In this document: positions 1 through 13,200 of the stretch, piece by piece | Layout: every line of letters starts with the position of its first letter | Position numbering within the stretch: the first letter of the stretch is position 1 | Source of the DNA: Apostichopus japonicus | Taxonomy: Eukaryota > Echinodermata > Holothuroidea > Aspidochirotida > Stichopodidae | Length of the DNA stretch: 64,000 bases | Direction of reading: 5' to 3' | Assembly (NCBI RefSeq): GCF_037975245.1 | Contig: NC_092578.1 | Span: 4,034,001-4,098,000 of the forward strand | The notes under the pieces: model-generated | Databases searched by the model: none | What the model was told of the DNA's origin: nothing | The model's input: the letters and a program-made list of their open reading frames with translations, nothing else | Translations under genes and position numbers: made by a program

Positions 1-1164
1 TGGTAATAATTATTCATTTAGGGGGTGTCGTCAAAAAACATTACGTCAAAGGTTTTCTGTACTAAACATATGTGATTTGGTTCACTGTAGTATTTATGTG
101 TGCGAACGTGTGTGGATATCATAGCCATGTTACCATCAATAATACTAATAACGTAGGTAACAGGAATGTTCGAACTGTGTGTGTATTAGGTCTAACTATC
201 AGCCCACCTTTCCTTAATTCATCGAATTGTTTAGATTATAGACGAGAATAAACCTGTTCATCATTTTCATCACCTCAATTACGGAATACAACTGAAGTAA
301 TGAAACTCTGAGTATTTGCTAGGACTATGTGAACATCTCGAGAGATAAGATTCGCAGGGGAAGTGCCATTTATCACGGATTGCAGTTACTCTATTCATAT
401 TTGTAATGGTAACGTGAGACGTTGTTGCAATGGTTAGTAATACTACTACTTTCGTTCATATGGCATATCGTAACGTTAGTTCCAGAAGTAATTTGGCATA
501 TAAGTTTCCTTTATAACGAACTATCTATTTATGCGAATCTGTATTTTTCTGGATCCAATTATATTCAATTAGGCCTAACAGTTACAACAGGCCTAGCCTA
601 CTCGTTGGGAAATACATGCATTGGGTTCGTTCATAGTCAGAAGTTTATTCCCTGCTATTTTAACAATATTTTCTATCCCAGAAATTTGTGTGCTTGCCAT
701 TACCGGAACACTTTGGGGTCTACCCTTTCATATGTAAGCCTGCAGAAAATGTCTGTCCATTTAAGATTTTTTGATATTTATACATCTAAGAAGCAGGATG
801 ATAAGTTTGCATTCCTGTTGAGTCAGGTGTCTTTGAACAGCAATTTTTTTATTTCATTTTGCCAAAATTTATATTGATTCAATTACACACTGAAAAGTTA
901 AGGAATTGTTCACATGTATAACAATGGAAAACTTCTTAATTTTAAATGCAACATTTCTAAATTTTAATAAATACTTAAAATTACAATATCGTTTTTGTTT
1001 TACTTAATGTTTTGTAATATGGAATATTCCAGGGAATATGGAGAGGAAAGTGGAAACAACTGTATATATATTTGTTACCTTAATTTATACTGTCTAAATG
1101 TCAAAATCACAAATAAATATTATCTTTCATGTTTTTAACTTGTCTTCCATTTTCCTTTACTCAG
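1..1164. other. Upstream of first SNX13 coding exon
   Basis: A+T-rich sequence with no recognisable protein. The reading frame at 422-877 has no family resemblance. A SNX13 promoter or 5' untranslated exon may lie here or further left; none could be identified. Confidence 0.5.
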
Positions 1165-1170
1165 GGAAGC

Positions 1171-1277
1171 ATGCCCTTCCAAGGTTGGATTGGTATTCTT
1201 ATTTTCCTGTTGTTGGCATCATTTGGACTTGCTTTACCAGTTCTTATTATTTTCTATGCAGTTTCATTTTTAGCTGG
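1171..1277 (+). CDS. SNX13: SNX13 exon 1 (start codon, membrane anchor)
   Basis: ATG at 1171 follows a pyrimidine tract and CAG acceptor ending at 1164, and the exon ends at GG|GTAAGT. It encodes residues 1-36, almost all hydrophobic, matching the membrane-inserting N-terminus of SNX13. Six bases before the ATG belong to the exon, so the cap site is further upstream. Confidence 0.85.
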
Positions 1278-4200
1278 GTAAGTTGTCAGTCATTTATTAG
1301 GGTAAAAATGATAATTGAGTTGATAAGTTATTCTTGCCAGTTTCTATTTTATTTATACATATTTTATGTTCATTTGATGCACTTAGTGTTAACAACTATT
1401 CTCTACCCAGGGAAATGTGGACCTTTACAAATGGGGGATAGTGTGTACATGTATGCCTGCGGGTTATTTCATGTCAGATCACCAAATGGAATATACTGTA
1501 CACCACAATCTCCGAATTTCTTCATAATTGTGTAATGCAATTATTATCCACAAAAAAGGCCTAATTGCTTAAAAAGTAAAGGTCCAATGTAGATGGGAAA
1601 GGTGTAAGATATCATGTAGGCTACATTAATAAATAATTGACCTTTGGACCTTCTCGTTGACCTTGGAAATGACCTTGCGGGGAACCATTTTGGTTTCTTC
1701 AAAAGTCTGAATTTTAAATTCTTTGATATTCTACCTATAATTTCAAAGAAAGGTTTTGGTTGTTTTTTTTTTCCTTTTGAATCTCTGTAACAGGCATCTG
1801 AAAAAAAGTCATCACAGCAATTTTATACAGTAATTTATAATGCAAAATACACTGAGTTACACATTGAAGATGCAGGAAAAGTGACACCGTTTGCATAATT
1901 AGTAATACAAGAGAGCATTTAACTGTGACATCACTCTCTACGCATTTCAATGTGTAACTCAGTGTATTTTGCATTCTTACATATATTTTGAAGAAACTCT
2001 GAGATGGTAGTGTATTTATCTTCAATTTTTTGGGGGGTGATTTGACATGGTATGACCCCTCCCCTCCCCAACCCCTATCCCCACTATAGTTACTATAGAT
2101 TCACTATATATAATCAACTTGTTGTGACTGTACACAGTTCATGATGGGTCATTTCCAGTAAACATCAAAACAAAAGAAAGAGTTTACCCTGAGAGGTGTT
2201 TGTTTACATTTCTGCACCCTTTGCAAAGATATTTCTTGATACTCATCGCACTGCAAACTAATTGGATTTTCTTTAATGTTTGTCTAGTACAGGTACAACT
2301 TAAAAGTATCAACCTTTGTTATCTCTTCACAGACTGTGTGTATCAAATACAGTTTAGATGCCATTCGTCTTTATTGTATGCCATGGTAACAGTCCGAATG
2401 AAACGTTATCAGCTAATACTGATGGATCAATACTAATTAATGATCAATTCAAGGTCAATTGTGTGCTCCTCTATAGTGCATGTAAAAAGGTGTATTCTGG
2501 TCACTGAGTCACTGGTATCATGAAGGAGACACAAAACAAAGGAAATGTCATTGGTCTTCATAGAAATAGTGATAACTGTGTGGAACAAGTTACAACTTTT
2601 CCAGACAACTAAGAAAAAATCTTATCACATTGGTGAGATATCTAGTGTTTGCACGGGATATCTGGGTACTCGCCCGAGGCGACTACCCGGTTCCTAATTT
2701 ATTACCGGAATGACGAATCCTATGCAAAGTGTGAATTTTTGTTTTGTTTTTGCACACCGATGATTAGGCAAGATTTTCCCATTGACTTAGTGTGGTGTTA
2801 GGCTACCATGTGGTCGAAGATAACAGCAATAACGAAAGTATTCCAGTCAGTGGAGAATATAATTCATTTATTCTAGCATCCAATATATATGTTATTTCTT
2901 GAAAATTGCGATACACAAGGTAAACAATTTTTTCCGGGTCCCCGGATACCCGACGGGCAGCGGCTCTCGGGTACCCGGTTCTCGATTTTTGGACCTGTGT
3001 AAACACTAGAGAATAGAGATATCATATGTTGGTTAATGATGTTTCTTCTCACATAAGACTGAAGACTTGATCAAGTATAAATATGACATGATCGAGCCAC
3101 ATGTGCCTCAATGTTTTAATTGTTCTTTTTGATAATTGCAAAGTTTTTTTTTTCTGTAATGGAGATGGGTTTTTATAAATTTATGCTGATAGCTAAACTT
3201 TATCACTAGATAAACCATGAACCAATATGGGCTTTTCTTGTCCATTTCAGGAATTTTTAAACGTCAATAGCATTGCCCCCACAGGTACACGGGATATCAA
3301 ATAATGGTTTCTATGTTCAGACTTCAACAAAGCATTTTACTGACACCCTCAAAGCATTTATCCAGGCTCTCTTGAAGCATCTTATTATCCAATTCAACAT
3401 TCCTCAATCTCTTCCAAAGATTTGGAATGCGTAAAGTACTTTTGAAGATTGATTTCAATTTTTATCACATGGCTAAACTTATGTGTTTATACTGATCACC
3501 AGGCTACTGTATAACCCCAAAATCAGGGGTTTGACTCAGATTAAAACATTATGCTATTTAAGAAGTATTTAGAAAAAATAAATACACTATCAACTAAGAA
3601 TATGTATGAATGTATACTGTACTGCATACTGAAAAAAAAACAAGTTGAGAGAGATCTGTACAACAAAAAATGGTGAATTCAATATATTTCATTTTGTGTT
3701 GGGCCTCTTTCAAAATTTACCAAAGTGGCGGTTTCCTGTGATTTTTCTGACAAAAAGTCGGCTGAAGTTTAAGGAATGATTAAATTAAATTGCAAATATT
3801 TAATGCCACAAACCCTACTGGATAGGAATAGACTCCCTTTGACTAAATATTTTTTATAAAGGTTTTCCAATGCATTGCGTGAATGGAATATCTAAAAGAG
3901 CTTTCTGCACATTTTTCTATCCATTGTGCAAGTTACCTTTTGTATGTACAGTTGTACACTGTATCTTACAGTATATTTTTTTTTACAATGTGGTTTCAGG
4001 ATCTAGGCTCTTACCGTTTTACTGGACTGCATAATCACAAGTTTGATATTTTGTGTGTTGGCATTATTATCAATATTTTAGTAGAATACATGCAAAAACC
4101 ACCTTGCATGTACATCTGGTATTTCAAGAGATGGTTCAATAACTAGAGTTCAATATGAAAGTGCTTATTTATAATTGAATATGCCACTTGTGTGATTTAT

Positions 4201-7200
4201 TATTCAGTTTGTCTTCCAGAAGTATCGAAACGGAATTATAATTATTACGTGAAAGGATGATACTAATTTGATATCTCTTATTAAACACTATTTAAATGAG
4301 TTCAATCATAAAACCATGCAATTTATTCGAAATCAAATTATAGCAAATTAAGCCTGATGTGATAATTTAGCACTTCCATGAATAAATAAAATTATTATAG
4401 AACTTTACTAATGTAATCTGTGGTTGCAAAAAGCTTTGAAGAAATATCATGCATTGGTGATAAAACAAATTTCATGGAAAAAGGAGAGACATTTTTTTTT
4501 TTTTTTGGTGGTTGTGGCATGTTCAGCCACCTGTTACACTATGTACAGTTGGTTGGATGTGGAGTAGTAATTGGAGAGCTCTGTTAAAGAGTAGCATGGA
4601 AACTGTACAGTAGCCCCAGAGATGTAAGTTTGTGTGCATTAATCCATGTACAGTGTGGTTCATACGTCAGTGAGTCGTTAGCATCTTATATGGTCACCAG
4701 TCATGTTTGTTCTTTAGGGTCAGTAATGTAGACAACCCTTGGAAGTGATCGGTGAGACTTGGTGATGGATAATGTTCAATGGGTCATACTTCAGTGGGTC
4801 ATACTCGGGTGGGTCATACTTCGGTGGGTCATACTTCAATGGGTCATAATTCAGTGGGTCATACTTCAATGGGTCATACTTCAGTGGGCCAAACTTCAGT
4901 GGGTCATACTTCAGTGCATCATACTTCAGTGGCTACTAACATATTCATGAGCATTCAGTGACCACCAGGATCATGTTCATGAAATTGATTTACAGTGGTT
5001 TACACACTGAGGATCATGATGTATATAAATATAAGTCAATATGTTTCAATTAATTATCTACAGTATTTACACTTACTCAGCATATTAGGTCACATTCATC
5101 AATTGCTGTATAAGTTATGTCATTTTAGCCATAATATAGATCTTCAAAAAGGCAAAATATTGGTTGATATTTTACTTTGATGAAAACCTTAATTAGTAAA
5201 TTTATAAACCTCTGAGCTTTGGATATAACTCTCAGTTTTCTACTATTTAGTCTGCAAACAAACTAAACATGTATCTTGTGTCATTCTATAGCGCTTATTG
5301 ATAATACAGTAATTATTTAATTAAAGCATTTAGGATCATGTCTTCTAATCGATCTAAACAAAATTTCTGGATACTTCAGTGGTTTATCAGTAATTTAATG
5401 TATTGCTGTATGCCTGATGTACCATGTAAGCAGAATTGTACATGTGTTTGAAAGTCAAGGTTTCTGTTATGAGCTGGTAAAAGCATTAAATACTTGCATG
5501 AGTGACCATCCAGTGGTACACTGGTACTGTACAGGTAACAACTAACAACAAGGAAAAGGTCAACATTTAGCGACAGATTTAATACTGCAGAGGTGGAAAT
5601 TGTAAATGTAGCATTCAAAGTGATAGTTCATAACCCATAAATTGTACAAAACTTCTTTTTTTCTGATTTTAAAGATAATTTTTGCTCAATGGGACCAAGT
5701 TCCTTCCAAACTTACATGTTTACATGTAACACACTGTAGACAGGGGTGGGTGGGAGGATTTTGAAGCATTGGAAAGGATACTCTCTCTTCAAAAGTACTG
5801 TACATAGGTTGATTTCATTCTCTTTCTACACAGTGCAATATTGCTATTTTACTGGAAGAGAAAGTGTACTTGTTGTGAAAAATCAGCAACATACATTTTG
5901 AACAAGTTATGGTACCTCTTCACCAGATTTGCCTAGAAGCTATTCTTGGACAATGTTATGTCTTTGAAGCCCCCAAAAAAGGGTTAGTTACAATAGTTGT
6001 TAGTTACCATAGGCACAACACTTAATAGTGCCCAGTAAAATCAAATCAGTTCCAAGGCACTTGTTTTATGCAAATTTCATTAATTATTATGATATATTTT
6101 ATTCTTCCACGCTTCTCTTTGTAGGTTGTTGATACTGCTGTACAACCGACAGGCCGTTGATGAATCCTCTGCAGTATGGGACAAATTTAACCCCAATTCT
6201 GTCCTTCAAGACTATCCAGTTTCTCTCAAACAGGTAAAAAATCTAGACATTCATCTGAAGCTCTAGGTTCCTAGGCCTAGGTTAAAAGGATCATTGGAAA
6301 GTTTTGCCGCAAAATGTCAAATATGTACTGTGTGATGGGGCATCACAAGTATTAGAACTAGTAAGTCATGGAAGTAACACTAATTCCATAGGTTAGGTAC
6401 TGTGTGATGGGGGATCACACTCTGTGGTTTTTGATTGTCATAGGGCCAAATTAATCAGTGTTACAAAGACTGCATGATACAAGGGCCTATAATGTGTCAC
6501 GTTTTCGTGATGAGTGATCTGTGGGTGTTTGTAGGTTGAGTGGGTTATACACCCACAGTGATGAGCTGCCAATATTTGGAATGCAAATGGTATTGAGGTT
6601 TCCAACATGTAATAATAATAATAATATAACTCACTTACAATATATTATGTCTTTGCCAAAGGTCAACAAAAATTTCAGGTATCTGTTCAGGCTGTAGGAT
6701 TTAAGGTAAGCTAGGTCAAAGGTTACATTGCACCAGTTTGTTTGTTTGTAATGTCTAACTTACCCACATTCACAAACTCTGAGCAAACAAGGAAGTACTG
6801 ATTTTGCACTGTATAGATAATATTATATTTGGAGATTATAGTTTACTTTACATACATAAGTCATTATGGATTGATTAATGTTATTTTATCATGGAAATGT
6901 AGTTGCTCTCCGGAAATCTTACCGATTGTAGAAACAGAGAACTGAATGATTTAGAAAAACCATAGGTTAGCGTACTTCCCAGGTTTGGGTTTGCTGTACT
7001 GTATAATGTAGTGTGTTCTACAGTACACATAATATCGCTTTCCCTCATCTGTAAATTTCTAAAAAATCCTAACAGAAATTGCTAGCTGAGCCATCCTTAT
7101 TAAACCCCCTCCCTTTTACCCCCCTCCCCCCCAAAAAAAAAGGGAATGCCTAAAACCTTAACCAGGAGGTTGTGACTCTTCAGATTATTCCCAGTCATGG

Positions 7201-10200
7201 AAAGAGTTTGCAATCAGATAATTAAAACTTCTTTAAAGGTTGCAGACTTAGAAAGCTTGTTGAATCTGAAGAATCGGTGACCATAGTTGACTTTCTAGCA
7301 TATTGATAACAATAATGATGACTTTCTTAGACACTCAAAGTAATGGGCCAGGTTAAAGGGTGTGAAGACTCGCACAAAAAGAAACGTCTAATGCCGGTAA
7401 TCTGACTAGTTTCGAATGAGGTATAACAGAAGTGTTAGACACCACCATCGATCCCAGAAAATACACACACAGCTTGCTACCGTCGGTAATTAGACACAAG
7501 TGTACAGTCAGTACATACAGCTGCGGTCAATACCCACAGCACAGTGTACAAATGATACAGCGATGGACATCTCAGGTCCAGCTAAAGATAACAAGGTATC
7601 ACGTTTCATTACTGTCTGCATTTTGTAGTGACAAGAGAAAAACTTCACTTGCAAGCAATGGAAAGTTAAATTTTTAAAGATGGCGGCTGTTTGGGACGAG
7701 TCTTCAATGCCTTTAATATGCTGTGCATGTCATACTGTCTAGAGCTGTAAATTACCTTATTTACCACTTTCTTCTTTACCAATTTTGATTTTTTTTGGGC
7801 TTCACTGTTTTCCTCAGGTATTTGAAGAGATGAAGTGTGAACCTCCCAGGTTAAAATGTGACAAGAGACTGACAGGTGCTAGCATTATTGATGAGCAACT
7901 CCAAGAGGTGAGAAACAGAACCGCCCCCCCCCCCAATGACCTTCATGTCAAACCACTACTCCAACTTGACCTGTGTTTTCATGGTTCAGTCATACATTTA
8001 TCATTGTTATTGTAATGACAACATTTCAGGGGAAGCAGTGTGAAAGTCACTTACATCCTTGAAATAGTCCATTACATGTCATTTGTATGAGTCTATTCAA
8101 ACTTTTATTAAAATGATCAAAAGCGTTTGTTTGCTGTTGAAATAATTTTTTTCAAATTTAACAACCAGGTATATACCCCCATTTGCTAGTTTCAGTCAGT
8201 TCCTGGGGTAACTGTACATTATGCAACTGTACTTATGGGCATGTAAATAAAAACATACTGTAGCTGTGAGCAATACATAATTCCCCAAAAAAGCATCATG
8301 CTCTTCCTGCTCTCTACTGCTCCGATATTTTCAGTCTATGAATCGAGACTACAGAATGAAATGTTTGCTGAAAGGGAATGAGGGTGGTATTGAAGAACTT
8401 AGCCTGCATAGACTCCTAATGTGTGACCTGATTAATTCATTTTGGCTTTGGATTTGAGTTCAATGTTTCTGTATGCTGCCGTGTTGGACGAATCTAACCA
8501 TAATAGTAATTACCGACTCTGCAAGCCGCGTTATAATCATTGCCGACTTTTGCAAGCTGAAGTCCCCCTCTTAATTTTGCAAGGTCGGTATGAAAGAGTG
8601 ACTCCATAGTTTTCCCTATAGGTCGGGAAACAAGACATGCAAATAGCTCAAAACTGCTTAAACATAATGTGATCAATAAATAATTTTATGCTGTTGACAC
8701 TGCGAAGTCAATTTGACACAGTGTCTCTTGACAAAAGTCGTGCTTCATTGTAAAATGATCTTTCTCAAAATGGTTTGTTTCCTCTTTATTGCTGCTGGTA
8801 GGCTGTCAATGCTACATGCTCTCCAGGGAACTTCTAAAATTAGAGAAATAGAGGCCTACAGAAGTGACAGACAGGTTGACTAAAGTAACAGCTATACAGA
8901 CCTGTCATAACTTGAACACTGTCCTTAAGTACAGTACCTCCAAGTGTGTTGTTATCTGTATTGCTTTGATTGCAGATCAAAATATATCATAAAATTCTTA
9001 AATGCTCGGCTGGCCGCGTTGCCCAGAAATTCAATCAAAGGCATTGTGATGGTAAATACTTGAGTATTGTCGTGGCTGTGATACCCTGGCTGTGTGTCAT
9101 ATGGCTCCATATTTATTCAACCTATTTCATGCTTCATTGGAAATAAATTATGCAAGATTTTACCTATCCTCGGGTACCCACCCGCAGTGTATGCAAACAT
9201 ATAACATGAATTGATATTTCCTGTTGTATTTATACAGGCATTCTGTTGATGTTGTGCACTACAGTATATATATCTGTTCAACACAGTTGAACTTTGTGGT
9301 TCTCTGTTGACAGCTAATTGTGTCTCAGTATGTCTTGGCTTCAGAACATTTGAAGTATATAACTTGTTCAATCTTTTGGGAACTTTTTTTAGTGGAAGCT
9401 TCTTTTGTTTCCAGTCTCCAGTTTAAGTAATTCAGGTGGCTATATGCTCTGAGAGGAAAGCCAATTTACAACTTTACTCAAGACTTTAAAGCAAGAAACT
9501 GGAAAGTCTACTGTACTTTACATGTATTCATAGTTTGGCAAAAGTGGGACTGAAAAACCTTAAACATCCAAATCAATTTAACATTAATGTCATTTTGGTT
9601 GACATATTCCTGTTCCATACATTTGAACATTGCTAGTCTTCAAAAATCAAAGCTGTCACTGTTACTGTACAAGCTGTTCAATCGTTTTGGCAACATTGTG
9701 TGTTTGTACTGGTACAACTCAAGTACATTTAACCTTGTATTCTCTGGTGTAGCTGAGTTCTATGCTATCGATTGCTGTAAATGTTAATCAATACTATTAT
9801 GTTGACATTGGTAAACAAAAGTGCCCTGGTAAGCAAAGAAAAGACATCCATGTAGGAAACAAATCAAAGTTAGATTAAGATTAGTTAAATTATGAGATTT
9901 CATTGGTTTCAGAAATTGTTTTATGGTTACAAAATTTGGGTCATCTCGGATGAACGGAGGACTTCATAACGTAAAAAATTTGCTCAGAAATGCAGTAATT
10001 ATGTGATTTTAGTGTAGAAAATTATTCAAACTTGATCAAAATAACTCAAGAAGCTCTTGGATAGGTTGGGCTCTAAGTAGGTTTTCTCTTTCTCTCTCTC
10101 TCTCTCTTTCTTACCCCCCCCCCCCTACCTGTCGCTCCAACCATTTGCGCCATCTCAAACAAAGACGTCGATGGAAATTAATCTCCATTTGCAAACTACA

Positions 10201-13200
10201 GGTGGAATGGCAGTAGCAGGCAAACTACCTGTGCTTTTGAATATAAATATACAGGACGAAATCAATCCGTGCACATTCGGATACATGATAGCCAATTACG
10301 ACTAGCTATGTGCCAACCTGTCTACACCATACGTGAATTGTTGAACCTAAATGCAAGCCTCATTTTAGCAAAACAAGAAGCTTCTTAAGTTCTTTCGTTC
10401 CTTCGCTCTCATCTACCTGAAATGTTTGAACGAGGCCAGCTCAATTAGACTGTGGTGGTGGTACAAAGCTCTGCCTATCACTGGGTGTCTTTTATTACCA
10501 AAGATCAATTCCTTTAATGGTGTCTGATCATAAATATCTCTGCTCTTATCAGGGCCTCCCTCTCTTCTTTTTTTAGTGTTGCCTTGTCTAAATTAATCAA
10601 ACCTGTCTAATTCCATTGGTACAGTAGGCCTATATTGTACAGATGCATTACTGAACTGCATTTTTTTTGTCGTCATTTGGACAGTACTGTAGATACTGGT
10701 ACAAAGCTACTGCACAGTATTGTATGAAGCAGGGACACTGAAAACAGTATGAAACAGGGACACTGAAAACAGTATGAAACAGGGACACTGAAAACAGTAT
10801 GAAACAGGGACACTGAAAACAGTATGAAACAGTATGACACTGAAAACATTATGGAACAGTTTGAAACAGGGACACTGAAAACATTATGGAACAGTATGAA
10901 ACAGGGACACTGAAAACAGTATGAAACAGGGACACTGAAAACAGTATGAAACAGGGACACTGAAAACAGTATGAAACAGTATGACACTGAAAACAGTATG
11001 AAACAGTATGACACTGAAAACATGGAACAGTTTGAAACAGGGACACTGAAAACATTATGGAACAGTATGAAACAGGGACACTGAAAACAGTGTGGAACAG
11101 TATGAACAGTATGACACTGAAAATAGTATGGACAGTATGAAGCAGGGACACTGAAAACAGTATGAAACAGGGACAGTATAAAACGGACACTTAAAACAGC
11201 ATGGAACAGTATGGAACAGGGACACTGAAAAGTGAAAACATTATGGAAGAGTATGAAACAGGGACACTGAAAACAGTAGGAACAGTATGACACTGAAAAC
11301 ATTATGGAACAGTATGAAACAGGGACACTGAAAACAGTATGGAACAGGGACAGTATGAAGCAGTACAATATGAAACAGTATCAACAGACACTGAAAACGG
11401 TATGAACAGTATGGAACAGGGACACTGAAAACAGAATGGAACAGTATGAAATGGGGACACTGAAAACAGTATGAACTGTATGGAACAGGGACAATGAAAA
11501 CAGGACAATGAAATGGACTTCAACCAGCTCATACAGTAAGAACACCTGATGATTGTGGAAAGCTTGTGTCATGTCATCATGTCGCCCCAACGGCCCTCAA
11601 GCTATGGGATATAGAGCACTTTACATAAAAAGAATTTCTCAAAGCACTTTACACGAGACTATATTAAAATCTTAAGAAGCACAGACGTAAGATACATGCA
11701 GAGTAATAAAAGGAATAAAGTAGTGAAAGTGAAATCAGAAAATAAATCAATCAATAGATTTACTGAAACCAAACACCCGACAGCCTGAAATAATCATTGT
11801 GGGGAAATGTCGGTGAATATCGCACATGAACGGCACACCATACCATTTCTTCTGCCAAACTTAATGGTCCCAAAGTACTGTTTTTACGTTGGGAATTCAA
11901 ACAAACATCTCGTAGTTGTGAATTATCGTCAAAGGAAAGATGATGTACAGTACTGTGGAAATATTATGCAGTAGTATCCTAAGTGCTTCATTCGTGAGGT
12001 TTGCTGCTCGAAAAGATTTTCTATATCGAACAAAACCATGCGTGCTGGAAAGTCAATCTGGTGTTCAACATCAAGCATGGAACAGAATTCACATTTAAAA
12101 ACAGATTCAAAGAGTCTAGACATCCAGGAGTGTCAAATTTGACAACTCAATGTCTCAATGAGGAAAAAATACTTTTGAGGTTGGCAGTAAACTGCTTGAC
12201 GAAAGATCATATACATATTTGTTTTCTTATCATTCAAATTATTATCGTGGAAAAGTTGGTGCAAACAGAATTGGTCGATATTTTCCATGTTTTACTTATA
12301 AGAGGCATAATTACATTAGATAATTGTACAATAGACCATTGTGAAAATGACCTCTGGTGCAGCAGGGAATAATTTATCGAGTATCGCATCGCAAAATGCT
12401 TATATACAAAATGGTCAAGTTGCTATACGAGTGTTATGATGTATAGCAATTGTCTACACAGGAACGATGTATAGTATCCAATGAGAAAATGCTACACGAA
12501 CGTTGAACACTAATTTATTCCCTGTGTAGTGCTATGGCTTGGCAATAATACCCACACTAGTTTGATTGTTATCCTTCAAATAGATACCACTGAGCTATTC
12601 AAAATACCATTCCATGCATAAAATTGAGCAAAATATTTCTGGTTATGGTTGAAATATAGATGTATAGAACCCAAATATTATGATTATTATGGTGAACTAA
12701 AATGTAAATTGAGCCTTCTGATATGAAGTGGATTTTAACTTGCAAATTTTTTTTCCCGATTTTCCTCCCCCTTTTTTTTCCATTTTTTTCATCACCATAG
12801 TAAAAATAAGCTTAATTAGTACACATTTGATGTCATTGTTTTGAAGGGGTTATTTAGTATACTATTCCATACTGTACATATATGTTGCAAGATATTCGAG
12901 TGCAAAATGTCAGTACAGTAGGTGTACTGTTAAATGTCGTTTAACTCTATGTTTAACTGTAAGGAAGAATTCTGCCTTGAGAACAAACCACCATTGTTGA
13001 CCATTACATCAATAAGTAGTACTGCTATTTTCAACAACTTTCTATTCCACAGTTGCATCAATGAGACTAGATCATGGTCCATTTTCTTTCTCTCAAGTTA
13101 CCGTACTTCTAAGAGATGAGCCTGCAGTTAACAAAATGATGCAGTCAAATTAAAAACAAACATCATTCAACACAAACACTGTACAGTACAGTACTGTTGT

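Noticed and set aside
422-877. 151-residue frame before SNX13
   Set aside because: No resemblance to any family; composition matches random A+T-rich sequence, and it is not in phase with a spliced SNX13 start.
4759-4961. WVILQ and GHTSV repeat frames
   Set aside because: Two frames of a 15-bp minisatellite; not a gene.
10673-11368. 231-residue minus-strand frame with FSVSLFHTV repeats
   Set aside because: It is the translation of a 25-bp minisatellite; overlapping frames give similar repeats, and no start, splice or domain evidence exists.
12001-12372. 123-residue frame in SNX13 intron 3
   Set aside because: No recognised motif, no splice partners, and a competing frame on the other strand.
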